A DNA stretch of 64,000 nucleotides from contig NZ_BOQP01000052.1 in assembly GCF_018332715.1 (NCBI RefSeq), positions 1 to 64,000 on the forward strand. The letters are read 5' to 3'. Below, in pieces: positions 49,715-58,054 of this stretch. Each line of letters begins with the position of its first letter. Position 1 is the stretch's first letter. A program made the position numbers and the translations under genes. A model generated the notes under the pieces. That model searched no databases, was not told the origin of the DNA, and saw only the letters and a list, made by a program, of their open reading frames with translations. This DNA comes from Winogradskya consettensis. GTDB taxonomy: Bacteria; Actinomycetota; Actinomycetes; Mycobacteriales; Micromonosporaceae.

Positions 49715-50019
49715 CGAGGCTCCTGCGCCGTATCACCTCCGCCTCGCTCTTCAGCCTTGGCGAGGCGCTGATTCGTGGCTCCGAGGCCCTCGACCGCGGC
49801 GACGATGACCGTCCTGCACGGATCATCCCGCCGGCCAAGGTGGGCCGCTGGGCCATCTGGGAGGTCCCCCTTCACCCGGCTGCCGAGGACTACCTCCTCG
49901 GTCGCTACCGCACCCGCTGGGTAGCCGAGCTGATCGCGCGCCGGATGGTCGTCACGCACAACGTGATGCGCTACGAGGTACGCCCGGTTGATCGGCGCGC
50001 GACCGTTACTGGTTCGTAA
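49711..50019 (+). CDS. hypothetical prophage protein
   Basis: A 102-residue basic protein, GTG start overlapping the previous stop. FSLGEALIRGSEALDRGDDD then YRTRWVAELIARRMVVTHN, rich in arginine. Unknown function. Confidence 0.5.
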   Translation: MTRLLRRITSASLFSLGEALIRGSEALDRGDDDRPARIIPPAKVGRWAIWEVPLHPAAEDYLLGRYRTRWVAELIARRMVVTHNVMRYEVRPVDRRATVTGS

Positions 50020-50082
50020 ACACCTGAAATGCACCCGATGCCTCGCCGTCTCAGCACGACCCTCCTAGAAAAGGAACCCGAC

Positions 50083-50400
50083 ATGCCCGCTCCCCACAAC
50101 CACAACGACCTCATCGACCTCGCCGTCCAAGCCCTCGCCGCCGGCGACCGCACCCGCCACCAGATCGCCGCCCGCCTCGGCATCGACCCGACCCCGATCC
50201 TCGACTACCGCGACGAAGCCGAACTCGAACGCACCGCACCGGCCCCCGACCTTGACGTCGCCCTGAACGGCCTCACCCCGCGGGGACTCGCCTGCATGCG
50301 GGTCGTCGACGGCGAATGGCGGTACACGCTGACGAAGAAAGGCCGCGCCCGGGCCGCCGAAATCGCCGCCGCCGAAGCCGTCACCGGAGACGCAGCATGA
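50083..50400 (+). CDS. small winged-helix-like prophage protein
   Basis: A 105-residue protein. DLIDLAVQALAAGDRTRHQI then AARLGIDPTPILDYRDEAEL looks like a short helix-turn-helix; GEWRYTLTKKGRARAAEIAA resembles the wing and final helix of winged-helix proteins. AAGGA precedes the ATG. Possible regulator. Confidence 0.5.
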   Translation: MPAPHNHNDLIDLAVQALAAGDRTRHQIAARLGIDPTPILDYRDEAELERTAPAPDLDVALNGLTPRGLACMRVVDGEWRYTLTKKGRARAAEIAAAEAVTGDAA

Positions 50401-50510
50401 TCGAGCTGACCGACGAGATGCGCGCCGCGGTGAAACGCCGGATGGGTCTCCCAACCGTCGACGGCCTGGACCCGTGGACCGAAGCCGCGACCAGCTCGAC
50501 CGGGCGATGA
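50397..50510 (+). CDS. 37-residue prophage ORF
   Basis: MIELTDEMRAAVKRRMGLPT start; it shares ATGA with the gene before and the gene after, so it completes an unbroken overlap chain. Support is positional only. Confidence 0.4.
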   Translation: MIELTDEMRAAVKRRMGLPTVDGLDPWTEAATSSTGR

Positions 50511-50863
50511 TCGCGTACCGCCGCGGCGCTCAGATGACGACCTGGGAGCAGTGCATCGAGCACGACGCCGACCGCACGCTGGCCGGCCTGCGCGCAGCAC
50601 TCACCGAGATCGGCTTCGACGTCGAGCGCAGAGCTACCAGCCCGAAGCCCGGCTACCGGCCTGTCGTGCACGGCGACGCCCTGAGCAACGGTCCGCGCGC
50701 CACGCGCCGCATTCCGGCCAGGGGGAAAGAGGAGGCGTACTGCCTCTGCGGAGAGGTCTTCTCGGACCAGTGCGCAACCACAGCCCTGCAGCTGCTCACG
50801 GCCCACATCGGTCGTGAGCAGGCACGCATGGATACCGCTACCAACCCGGGAGATGGAGCATGA
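50507..50863 (+). CDS. hypothetical prophage protein
   Basis: A 118-residue protein (ALTEIGFDVERRATSPKPGY; EEAYCLCGEVFSDQCATT). C-terminal QARMDTATNP is encoded by an 18-bp sequence repeated near the end of the gene at 51227. Unknown function. Confidence 0.5.
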   Translation: MIAYRRGAQMTTWEQCIEHDADRTLAGLRAALTEIGFDVERRATSPKPGYRPVVHGDALSNGPRATRRIPARGKEEAYCLCGEVFSDQCATTALQLLTAHIGREQARMDTATNPGDGA

Positions 50864-51132
50864 GCCGGCACGAGCTCCCCGCGGAGGGCGGCCTCGAGGT
50901 GGTGGTCGGCTGGGACCCACCAATGCAGACGTTCTTCGCCTCCGTCCTGGATCGCACGTTGCGCGGTGAGGACCCGGATTACACCAAGGTGTGGATCGGC
51001 TTTGCGTCGACGGCGATTCTCGACCCGCGCAGGGTCTGCGACGCCGTGCGTCCGTACGCCAAGGAGATCCCCGACTGGATCCTGCCTGCTCTGCACGCAG
51101 ACGCACTGGAGGCCCCGGGGGTGCTCTGGTGA
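50860..51132 (+). CDS. hypothetical prophage protein
   Basis: A 90-residue acidic protein, start ATGA-coupled: EVVVGWDPPMQTFFASVLD and YAKEIPDWILPALHADAL. No family recognised; tightly linked to neighbours. Confidence 0.5.
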   Translation: MSRHELPAEGGLEVVVGWDPPMQTFFASVLDRTLRGEDPDYTKVWIGFASTAILDPRRVCDAVRPYAKEIPDWILPALHADALEAPGVLW

Positions 51133-51227
51133 CCGGGTGGTTCCTGCTGGCCGTGAGCTCCATCGTGGGCACCGCGGCGGTGCTCCTGGCAGTCCGTGCC
51201 GCGCTGCGCCGGTGGCAGCGCTGCTGA
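51129..51227 (+). CDS. 32-residue membrane peptide
   Basis: VTGWFLLAVSSIVGTAAVLL followed by a basic RAALRRWQRC end: one membrane segment with positive C-terminus. GTGA overlap with the preceding gene and TGATG overlap with the next. It could be a small phage membrane peptide. Confidence 0.4.
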   Translation: MTGWFLLAVSSIVGTAAVLLAVRAALRRWQRC

Positions 51228-51391
51228 TGTACGACGAGATGTTTCGCGCGAGCGTCGCCGGCCTGGTGCTGGCGGCGCTCGCCGTCGTTGCACTGGCCTG
51301 GCTCTGGCTTCGGGATCGACGTTCTTACGTGGGCTGCCACCAGGCACGCATGGATACCACTAGGAATCCGTCAGCACATCAACGGACATGA
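51227..51391 (+). CDS. small prophage membrane protein
   Basis: A 54-residue protein with one membrane segment (VAGLVLAALAVVALAWLWL) and a basic tail ending QARMDTTRNPSAHQ, sharing the QARMDT encoding repeat with the gene at 50507. TGATG coupling to the gene before. Confidence 0.45.
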   Translation: MYDEMFRASVAGLVLAALAVVALAWLWLRDRRSYVGCHQARMDTTRNPSAHQRT

Positions 51392-51472
51392 TCCACAAAT
51401 TTTTTTGATCATCGATGCCGGGTTCTGACCTGCATCACCGCTCGGGGCATCACACCGAAGGAGGCGCGTCAC

Positions 51473-51712
51473 ATGCGTCAGTACGAGCCCGATTTGCGTA
51501 GAATTGCCCCCACAACTTCAGACCGAGGCCGCCGCAGCAGTGCGGCCGAGCAGGGGGATTGGCGTCCCTCTACCCGGCCGGCTCGGCGCCACCGATCGTC
51601 TACACCGACCGGAAGGACACCTGCCCCCATGCTCTCATGGGCCGGTAGCACGCTGACGCGTGTCACCACTTACACATTCCAGCCTTTCACCCTCACGGGT
51701 GGTGAGCGCTGA
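51473..51712 (+). CDS. small basic prophage protein
   Basis: A 79-residue, Arg/Ser/Thr-rich protein with a very good ribosome site (AAGGAGG 8 nt before ATG). Its stop overlaps the next gene start (TGATG), which supports real translation. Composition is low-complexity, so it may serve mainly as a leader for coupled translation. Confidence 0.45.
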   Translation: MRQYEPDLRRIAPTTSDRGRRSSAAEQGDWRPSTRPARRHRSSTPTGRTPAPMLSWAGSTLTRVTTYTFQPFTLTGGER

Positions 51713-52557
51713 TGGCTCGCATTCGCTCGATCAAGCCTGAGTTCTTCACCTCGCTGACCATCGCGAGCCTCCCCCTGCATGCCCAGATGACGTTCATCGG
51801 CCTGTGGACCCACGTGGACGACGAGGGCCGCTGCGTCGACGACGCACGGCTCATCAAGGCCGCCATCTGGCCCCTCGCCGAGCGCCTCGCGAGCGACGTC
51901 GAGGAGGACCTCAAAGCACTCACTGAGTCCTCACTGATTACTCGCTACAAGGTCGGCGAGCGCTCATTCCTTGCCGTCACAAACTGGCATGAGCACCAGA
52001 GGATCAACCGTCCGACGGCCAGCAAGGTGCCGGCGCCCCCGAGCCGCGCTGAACAGGCAAAACGGGCTTCCGAAGAGCAGGCCAGAGCGGGCTCTAGCTG
52101 GGAAAACAGCCAGATCTCTGAGCCCTCATCGCAGGCTCACGCACAACTCAGTGAGGACTCACCACCGGAAAGGAAAGGAACAGGGAACAGGGAACAGGGA
52201 AAGGAAGAACCTTTTGCGCCGCAAGCCGGCGCCCCCCAAAACCGAAAAGGGACTCGGATTCCCGCTGACTTCACACCCGACGACTCGATGAGGGACTGGG
52301 CGAAGTCGAACACCCCCAACGCCATCGTCAGTCTCGAGACGGCCAACTTCGTAGACCACTGGACGGCGAAGTCCGGCAAGGACGCCACCAAGCTCGACTG
52401 GGTCGCGGCCTGGCGCACCTGGATGCGCAACGCGCAGAAGTGGTCCAGCGAGGGTTCCAACCGGCAGCAGAGCTCCGCCCCCCGACAGCCGCATCAGGCC
52501 TACCGCGAGGACGACGAGCGTCGCAACGACGAGGACTACTGGACGAAGGGGCTCTGA
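51712..52557 (+). CDS. phage replisome organiser-like protein
   Basis: A 281-residue protein. MARIRSIKPEFFTSLTIASL, then QMTFIGLWTHVDDEGRCVDD and LIKAAIWPL form the N-terminal winged-helix domain shared by many actinophage replication-initiation proteins. A disordered middle leads to a C-terminal DnaT-like segment (FVDHWTAKSGKDATKLDWVA, WRTWMRNAQ). It probably binds the phage origin and loads helicase with the DnaC-like ATPase encoded next. Confidence 0.75.
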   Translation: MARIRSIKPEFFTSLTIASLPLHAQMTFIGLWTHVDDEGRCVDDARLIKAAIWPLAERLASDVEEDLKALTESSLITRYKVGERSFLAVTNWHEHQRINRPTASKVPAPPSRAEQAKRASEEQARAGSSWENSQISEPSSQAHAQLSEDSPPERKGTGNREQGKEEPFAPQAGAPQNRKGTRIPADFTPDDSMRDWAKSNTPNAIVSLETANFVDHWTAKSGKDATKLDWVAAWRTWMRNAQKWSSEGSNRQQSSAPRQPHQAYREDDERRNDEDYWTKGL

Positions 52558-52559
52558 CC

Positions 52560-53222
52560 ATGACGCAGACAATCACGGCCATCGACTCCTTCGAGTGCCC
52601 TCACGGCTCCGGCCACATGGCCCGATGCTCGACCTGCGCTGCCGATGCGAAGTGCGCCGGCGGCGATGCCCGGAAGCGCTGGCTCAACGCCCGCGCGGCG
52701 CTGAGCTTCGCCGAGCGATTCCCGCGCCGCTACCGCGACGCCCACGCCGACCACCCGACGATCGTCACCTGGGCCGAGGCCTACGCCGCGGATCCCGTCG
52801 ACCTCAAGTCGCTGCTGCTCGTGGGCCCGGTCGGCACGGGCAAGACCCACCAGGCCTACGGCGCGATCCGCAAAGCCGCGGCCTGCGGCCGGGGCATCAC
52901 CTGGCAGGCCGTCGACTTCGCCGACTTCTGCGCCGAGCTCCGACCGTCCGGCAAGGACCCCGAGGGATCGCTCGCCCGGTACCGCGACGCCGACCTGCTC
53001 CTGGTCGACGACCTCGGCGCCGCGAAGTCCTCGGAGTGGGTCGAGGAGACCACGTATCGACTGATCAACGCGCGCTACAAGGACATGCGCACCACGATCT
53101 TCACGACCAATCTGGCCCCCGACAGGCTCGCCAGCGGGCTCGGCGACCGGATCGCATCGCGGCTTGTCGAGACCTGCGATCTGGTCCCGCTGCTTGGTTC
53201 CGACCGCCGGCGGCAGGCATGA
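52560..53222 (+). CDS. DnaC-like helicase loader ATPase
   Basis: A 220-residue AAA+ protein. An N-terminal Cys cluster (CPHGSGHMARCSTCAADAKC) resembles a zinc-binding site. Walker A is LLLVGPVGTGKTHQAYG, Walker B DLLLVDDLGA, sensor I TIFTTNL, and an arginine finger is likely in GDRIASRLVE. It loads the replicative helicase at the phage origin. ATG directly after the previous stop. Confidence 0.85.
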   Translation: MTQTITAIDSFECPHGSGHMARCSTCAADAKCAGGDARKRWLNARAALSFAERFPRRYRDAHADHPTIVTWAEAYAADPVDLKSLLLVGPVGTGKTHQAYGAIRKAAACGRGITWQAVDFADFCAELRPSGKDPEGSLARYRDADLLLVDDLGAAKSSEWVEETTYRLINARYKDMRTTIFTTNLAPDRLASGLGDRIASRLVETCDLVPLLGSDRRRQA

Positions 53223-53485
53223 ACGGGCCTTCGCGCTTCGAGATCAAACCTGACCAGATCGCGTGCAATGCCCGCGGCGTCGCTCAATGCCGAGATGCGA
53301 TCGCCCCGTACCTTGCCAGCCGGATCAACCCTGAGCCTGAGCGGCCGCTCACGCCCTCCGAGGAGATCCACCGGCTCGCACTCAAACGCGCCATCGGCGA
53401 GCGGCGCAACCAACGGCTCATCGGCCTCGAGCAGGCCAGCGACATCTTCGACCGACTCCCGATCAAGGTGGTGGCACACGCATGA
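53219..53485 (+). CDS. hypothetical prophage protein
   Basis: An 88-residue helical protein (RPLTPSEEIHRLALKRAIGE; QRLIGLEQASDIFDRLP) overlapping its neighbours by ATGA. No family recognised; its place suggests a replication accessory role. Confidence 0.5.
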   Translation: MNGPSRFEIKPDQIACNARGVAQCRDAIAPYLASRINPEPERPLTPSEEIHRLALKRAIGERRNQRLIGLEQASDIFDRLPIKVVAHA

Positions 53486-53682
53486 CGATCAAGGTCACGA
53501 TCTCCGAGGGGGACCGCGAGGTGAGCATCGAGGCGACCGGCAACCCGCCGGTCGCCGCGGTCGTCGCCGACGCGCTGACCGCCTGGGCCCGCATCCGGCC
53601 TCGCCGGCGAGCGCAGGAGCGGCCGCGTCTCGAGGCCGGCGGCATCGGGTTTTGCGCCGAGCTCGGACCCGATGCCGGATGA
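53482..53682 (+). CDS. hypothetical prophage protein
   Basis: A 66-residue protein (MTIKVTISEGDREVSIEATG start, then a basic helical part). ATGA overlaps on both sides. Unknown. Confidence 0.45.
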   Translation: MTIKVTISEGDREVSIEATGNPPVAAVVADALTAWARIRPRRRAQERPRLEAGGIGFCAELGPDAG

Positions 53683-53999
53683 CCGCCCACCTCGACAGGC
53701 ACACGCCCAGCCACGCCTCGGCTCGGCCGCCGCTGATGGCCGAGACCGCACCAGCTTGTGAGGGCGCCCCGGACCCGGAAATTTGGTTCCCTGAGCGTGG
53801 GTCCGACGTCGCCATCGAGCAAGAAGCCCACGCAAAGGCGGCGTGCTTCCGGTGCGACTACCGCAGCCCCTGCCTCGAATTCGCTCTGGCCACCGACCAG
53901 CGGTACGGGATCTGGGGCGGCACCAATCACAACCAGCGCGTACGCATCCTGACCCGGCGGCGGTACGACGAAGCTGCGAACGCGGGGAGTCCACGATGA
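53679..53999 (+). CDS. phage WhiB-family iron-sulfur protein
   Basis: A 106-residue WhiB-like protein. Four cysteines, Cys27, Cys56, Cys59 and Cys65, match the C-xn-CxxC-x5-C pattern that holds a 4Fe-4S cluster (CFRCDYRSPC). YGIWGG is the WhiB G(V/I)WGG turn, followed by a basic RILTRRRYDE tail. Phage WhiB proteins such as mycobacteriophage TM4 WhiB are known to interfere with host WhiB2-dependent septation and superinfection, so a host-modulation role is plausible. Confidence 0.88.
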   Translation: MTAHLDRHTPSHASARPPLMAETAPACEGAPDPEIWFPERGSDVAIEQEAHAKAACFRCDYRSPCLEFALATDQRYGIWGGTNHNQRVRILTRRRYDEAANAGSPR

Positions 54000-54619
54000 T
54001 CGGTCCACAGCACCTGCACTCGATGGCGAACCTGCGGTCGCTGGCTGCGGTCTGGCCGTTGCTCGCTCAGGCCGCCCAGGCGGCCACAGGAGCCTTGGGG
54101 GACGACCGGGGTACCGTCCAGGCCTGGCGACCCGGCAGCGGCGTCCACAGCGGCCGGACGGGCCATGATCTGATCGACGCGATCATCCGAAATGGCGCAT
54201 CCGGGGCAAACCCGTATGCCGAGCGCCTCGACCGGAGCGCCGAGACGATCGTCTGGCTCGCCTCGCACGTGGCGCCGCCGGCGGCCGCAACCGCCCGCGA
54301 TGCGCTGCGGCAGATGCTCGGCGCGGTGCCAGGGCTGCGCGCGAGCACGGCGCTGAACCTGGCCATGCACATCGGCGTGGAGGACCGAGCGGTGCGGAGG
54401 CTGCTCGCCGAGCCCACCGACCATGTGCTGATCCCGGCCTTCACGTGCCCTCGATGCGGCGACGTCGGCGTCCTGGCCCTGCGCGCCAGCGCCCCGGACC
54501 TCGCCGACCGGCCCGTGGTGTGCACCGCGCCGGCCTGCCGAGACCAGGACGGCGTGCCGAGCATCTGGACGCAGGGGCAGCTGGCGGCCGCCCTCGAGGT
54601 CGGCCGGGCGGCCGCGTGA
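53996..54619 (+). CDS. hypothetical prophage zinc-ribbon protein
   Basis: A 207-residue protein, mostly helical, with a C-terminal CPRCGDVGVL...CTAPACRD zinc-ribbon (about 150-185). No other motif. It overlaps whiB by ATGA. Possibly nucleic-acid binding. Confidence 0.55.
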   Translation: MIGPQHLHSMANLRSLAAVWPLLAQAAQAATGALGDDRGTVQAWRPGSGVHSGRTGHDLIDAIIRNGASGANPYAERLDRSAETIVWLASHVAPPAAATARDALRQMLGAVPGLRASTALNLAMHIGVEDRAVRRLLAEPTDHVLIPAFTCPRCGDVGVLALRASAPDLADRPVVCTAPACRDQDGVPSIWTQGQLAAALEVGRAAA

Positions 54620-54828
54620 TTCAGGACGACGACGAGCAGTGGTGGGGCACGGCGAAGCAGCTCAGGGAGCACACCCAGCTCCCGATCAGCGACGCCATGC
54701 TCCAGCACTGGGTGGCCCGCAAGGGCCTGCGCAAGGTCCGCGGCAGAGACGCCGCGGGCCGCCCGTGCGTGATCTTCCCGCTCGTCGAGGTGGCCGCAAT
54801 CTGGCGTGCCGTCCACCCCAGTGCTTGA
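54616..54828 (+). CDS. small HTH-like prophage protein
   Basis: A 70-residue protein: WWGTAKQLREHTQLPISDAM then LQHWVARKGLRKVRGRDAAG resembles the MerR/excisionase helix-turn-helix used for DNA binding. GTG start overlapping the previous stop. Confidence 0.55.
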   Translation: MIQDDDEQWWGTAKQLREHTQLPISDAMLQHWVARKGLRKVRGRDAAGRPCVIFPLVEVAAIWRAVHPSA

Positions 54829-54906
54829 TCATCGATCATGGTCTGTGGTAGGACTGTGCAGCAGCACAACTACGCCCAAATCCGGGCAAGGCGATGCGAG
54901 GCGATC

Positions 54907-55239
54907 ATGGCCCGCGCCAAGAAGGTCTGCTCCACCTCCGGATGTCCCGCCCTGGTCGACACCGGACGCTGCGACAGCTGCAACGGCAAGGCCGAGGCGA
55001 AGCGCGGCAGCGCCGCCCAGCGCGGCTACGACGCACGCTGGCGACGAACCCGAGCAGCACACCTCGGCCGGCACCCGCTCTGCCCCTGCGGCAGCATCGC
55101 CACCGACGTCGACCACATCGACGGCCTCGGCCCCAAAGGCCCGCGCGGCCACGACCCCAGCAACCTCAGGTCCCTGTGCCACAGCTGCCACTCGCAGCGC
55201 ACAGGACGTGACCAGCCTGGAGGGTGGGCTGCCAGGTGA
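54907..55239 (+). CDS. HNH endonuclease
   Basis: A 110-residue HNH nuclease. RGYDARWRRTRAAHLGRHPL leads to the first Cys pair (CPCG), VDHIDG holds the catalytic His, and LRSLCHSCHSQRT supplies the final zinc ligands. HNH proteins beside terminase genes take part in packaging in HK97-type phages. ATG at 54907 with GAGG upstream. Confidence 0.88.
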   Translation: MARAKKVCSTSGCPALVDTGRCDSCNGKAEAKRGSAAQRGYDARWRRTRAAHLGRHPLCPCGSIATDVDHIDGLGPKGPRGHDPSNLRSLCHSCHSQRTGRDQPGGWAAR

Positions 55240-55631
55240 GCGACATGCACATCAGCTTGGATGGCCTGGACGCCATGGCCCACGACCTGGACCAGGCCGG
55301 CGACAGGGTGGCTGACGAGCTGTACCCCGTGGCCAAGAAGGCAGCGCAGAACATCAAGACGGGCTGGCGCAAGCGGGCCAAGCGCAGCGCGGGCAAGCAC
55401 GGCAAGCTCTACTACCTGGCCATCGACTACGACATCGCACGCCTTGGTGATCGCATCGACGCTGAGATCGGGCCACAGTCGGCCAAGCCACAGGGTGGCA
55501 TGGGACGTGGCTTCGAGTACGGCAGCGTGCACACCGCACCCAAGCCCGACGGGCAAGCCGCGGTCGAGGCTGAGGCACCGAAGTTCTTCGCACAGGTTGA
55601 GGCAGCCATCATCAGGGCCCTCGATACCTGA
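55236..55631 (+). CDS. HK97 gp10-like protein
   Basis: A 131-residue protein with LDGLDAMAHDLDQAGDRVAD and VAKKAAQNIKTGWRKRAKRS, then YDIARLGDRIDAEIGPQ and GFEYGSVHT. This is the layout of HK97 gp10-family (head-tail or tail completion) proteins. Its position before the terminase genes is unusual for that family. GTGA overlap with HNH. Confidence 0.6.
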   Translation: MSDMHISLDGLDAMAHDLDQAGDRVADELYPVAKKAAQNIKTGWRKRAKRSAGKHGKLYYLAIDYDIARLGDRIDAEIGPQSAKPQGGMGRGFEYGSVHTAPKPDGQAAVEAEAPKFFAQVEAAIIRALDT

Positions 55632-55669
55632 GCATCACGCAGCGTGACGAATCCACGGACCTACATATA

Positions 55670-55695
55670 GACCCAGGGGGGTATCCCCCAGGGTC
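55670..55695 (+). terminator. hairpin at the boundary to the structural operon
   Basis: GACCC-A-GGGGG (55670-55680) pairs with CCCCC-A-GGGTC (55685-55695) with one A-A mismatch and loop GTAT. A smaller TCACGC/GCGTGA stem precedes it near 55635. It separates early and late gene blocks; the 147-bp gap would also hold the late promoter. Confidence 0.55.
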
Positions 55696-55829
55696 GATGG
55701 GCTAGGAGACCGCGGGGGAGGTCGCTGGAACCCGCGGAGGGTTCATAAGTTCAGACCCGCGCAGGGCGGTCGCGAAACGTGACTGACTGTAAGCACCGAT
55801 GCCGCGAAACGCGGTTAGGGGTGATCGAT

Positions 55830-56366
55830 ATGGGTCGTGGTGGTGCACGTAATCGATCCGGCCCGGCGCCGGATCCGAAGTCGGGCCGCAGCGATCGACG
55901 GCAATACAAGCTCTCGGCACTGCCGGCCGCTGGCTACGACGGGGAAACCCCGGCGTTCCCGCTTCCCCAGGTCCGGGTATACATCGACTTCTCTGACGAC
56001 GGCGAGCGCAAGCGCAAGTTCGACGAGGACGCAACCAAGAGCCGCCGCGAGCGCGAGCTCGAGCTGTGGGCCCAGGTGTGGAAATCGCCGCAGGCGTGCG
56101 CATGGTCGATGGCTTCGTGGCGCTGGCTCTCGGTTGCGATGTGGGTCCGTACCTTCGTGCTGTGTGAGTCCGCGGACGCCACAGCAGCCGACAAGAACTC
56201 GCTGCACCGCTTCGCCGACCAGGTCGGAATGACGCCCGCCGGACTCAAGGAAAACGGCTGGGCGATCGTTGACGACGAACTCTCAGCGAAGCGCTCCGAG
56301 CAGACGTTCGAGGACGACCCGGACGATCCTCGCGGCCGGTTCACGGTGATCCAGGGTGCCGGCTGA
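55830..56366 (+). CDS. phage terminase small subunit
   Basis: A 178-residue protein: GRGGARNRSGPAPDPKSGRS start typical of actinophage TerS, VRVYIDFSDDGERKRKFDED, LELWAQVWKSPQACAW and LHRFADQVGMTPAGLKENGW. It recognises phage DNA for packaging. ATG at 55830 with AGGGGTGA upstream. It overlaps the large subunit gene by 11 bp. Confidence 0.82.
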   Translation: MGRGGARNRSGPAPDPKSGRSDRRQYKLSALPAAGYDGETPAFPLPQVRVYIDFSDDGERKRKFDEDATKSRRERELELWAQVWKSPQACAWSMASWRWLSVAMWVRTFVLCESADATAADKNSLHRFADQVGMTPAGLKENGWAIVDDELSAKRSEQTFEDDPDDPRGRFTVIQGAG

Positions 56367-58041
56367 GCCGAACCCGTACGTCGTCGACTTCCCGACCCTG
56401 TGGGTAGTGCCGGCCTGGATCCAGAGGCACTGCATCATCCCGGACGGCTTCCGCAAGGGCCGCCCGTTCCGGCCCTACGACTGGCAGCTGTGGTGCACCG
56501 CGAACCACTACCGGATCAAGCCGGAAGCCCAGCAGGACCCGGACTACCTCATCGGTGACCCGGACGCCATCCCGATCCGCTCGGAGGCGTTCCACTACCG
56601 CCGGTCGCAGGTCATCGCCCCGCAGAAGACCGGCAAGGGACCCTGGTCAGCGGCCTGGGTCGCGGCCGAGGGTCTCGGCCCCGTGCTCTTCTACGACTGG
56701 GCCGGCGAGAACGACGCGTACGTGTGCGAGGACGTCGGCTGCGACTGCGGCTGGGTCTACCGGTACAAGCCCGGCGAGCCCATGGGCCACGCCTGGCCCA
56801 CTCCCCTGATCCAGCTGCTCGCCACCAGCGAGGACCAGGTCGACAACGTCTACCGCCCGCTGCAGGCCATGGCCCGCGGGCCCCGCCTCAAGGGCAGGAT
56901 GCTCGTCCGCGAGGGCTTCATCCGGCTCCGGGACGAGGACGGTGATCCGGATCAGAACCGCATCGATGTCGTGACGTCGAGCGCGCAGAGCCGGCTCGGT
57001 AACCCGATCACGTTCTGCCTCCAGGACGAGTCGCAGCTCTACACCACGACCAACAAGCTGGTCAGCGTCGCGCAGACCATGCGCCGCGGCGCAGCCGCGA
57101 TGGGCGGTCGGTCGGGTGAGACGACGAACTGCTTCAACCCGGCCGAGAACTCGACCGCGCAGATGACGCACCAGTCATCGAAGAAGGACATTTTCCGGTT
57201 CTATGAGCCGCCGCCTGCCGACCTGAAATACGAGCTGAAGGCGGACCGGCTCAGGATCCACGCTTTCAACTACCGCGGTTCTCCGCACGCCGACCTGCAC
57301 GGCATCAACGCCGAGGCCGAAGAGCTCATGGAGACCGACAAGGCCCAGGCCGAGCGGTTCTACGGCAACCGGCTGGTCTACGGCGCGAGCGCCTGGCTCG
57401 ACGGCGACCTCTGGGACGGTTTGGCCCGGCTCCGGGAGGTTCCGGACCGCACGGTGGTCGTCGGCGGGTTCGACGGCTCGGACTCCGACGACTGGACCGG
57501 GATCCGGCTCCAGACGCGCGAGGGCTACCAGTTCACGCCGAAGTTCGCCGACGGCCGGCCGATGGTCTGGGACCCGAAGATGCACAAGGGCCAGGTGCCG
57601 CGCCTCGAGGTGCGCGCGGCGATGGCCGAGGTGATGTCCCGCTTCCAGGTCGTGCGTCTGTATGCGGACCCGCCGTGGTGGTCGACCGAGATCGACGACT
57701 GGGCCGAGGAGTTCGGCGACACGGTCGTCGTGCGCTGGTCGACGTTCCGCACGACGCAGATGCACGCCGCCGCGCAGCGCCTGCTCACGGACGTCGGTAA
57801 GGCGGCCGCGACGTTCAGGCACGACGGCTGCGAGATCACCAAGGTGCACGTGCGTAACGCGCGGAAGTCGCCCCGGACCAACGAGCGGTACGTGCTGGAG
57901 AAACCCTCGCAGGCTCAGAAGATCGACATGGCCGTCGTGTCGATCCTGTGCAACGAGGCCGCCGGCGACGTGACCGCGGATCAGCTCTGGACGCCGCCGT
58001 CGCGGCTGACCAAGGTGACAGGCCGCGTACGCGGCTACTGA
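56356..58041 (+). CDS. phage terminase large subunit
   Basis: A 561-residue packaging motor and nuclease. The ATPase domain has the Walker A-like SQVIAPQKTGKGPWSA and Walker B CLQDESQLY. Later acidic residues of the nuclease domain are in VVGGFDGSDSDDW and LYADPPWWS. It cuts concatemeric DNA and pumps it into the prohead. GTG start inside the small subunit gene. Confidence 0.92.
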   Translation: MPAEPNPYVVDFPTLWVVPAWIQRHCIIPDGFRKGRPFRPYDWQLWCTANHYRIKPEAQQDPDYLIGDPDAIPIRSEAFHYRRSQVIAPQKTGKGPWSAAWVAAEGLGPVLFYDWAGENDAYVCEDVGCDCGWVYRYKPGEPMGHAWPTPLIQLLATSEDQVDNVYRPLQAMARGPRLKGRMLVREGFIRLRDEDGDPDQNRIDVVTSSAQSRLGNPITFCLQDESQLYTTTNKLVSVAQTMRRGAAAMGGRSGETTNCFNPAENSTAQMTHQSSKKDIFRFYEPPPADLKYELKADRLRIHAFNYRGSPHADLHGINAEAEELMETDKAQAERFYGNRLVYGASAWLDGDLWDGLARLREVPDRTVVVGGFDGSDSDDWTGIRLQTREGYQFTPKFADGRPMVWDPKMHKGQVPRLEVRAAMAEVMSRFQVVRLYADPPWWSTEIDDWAEEFGDTVVVRWSTFRTTQMHAAAQRLLTDVGKAAATFRHDGCEITKVHVRNARKSPRTNERYVLEKPSQAQKIDMAVVSILCNEAAGDVTADQLWTPPSRLTKVTGRVRGY

Positions 58042-58054
58042 CAGAGGGGGCACG

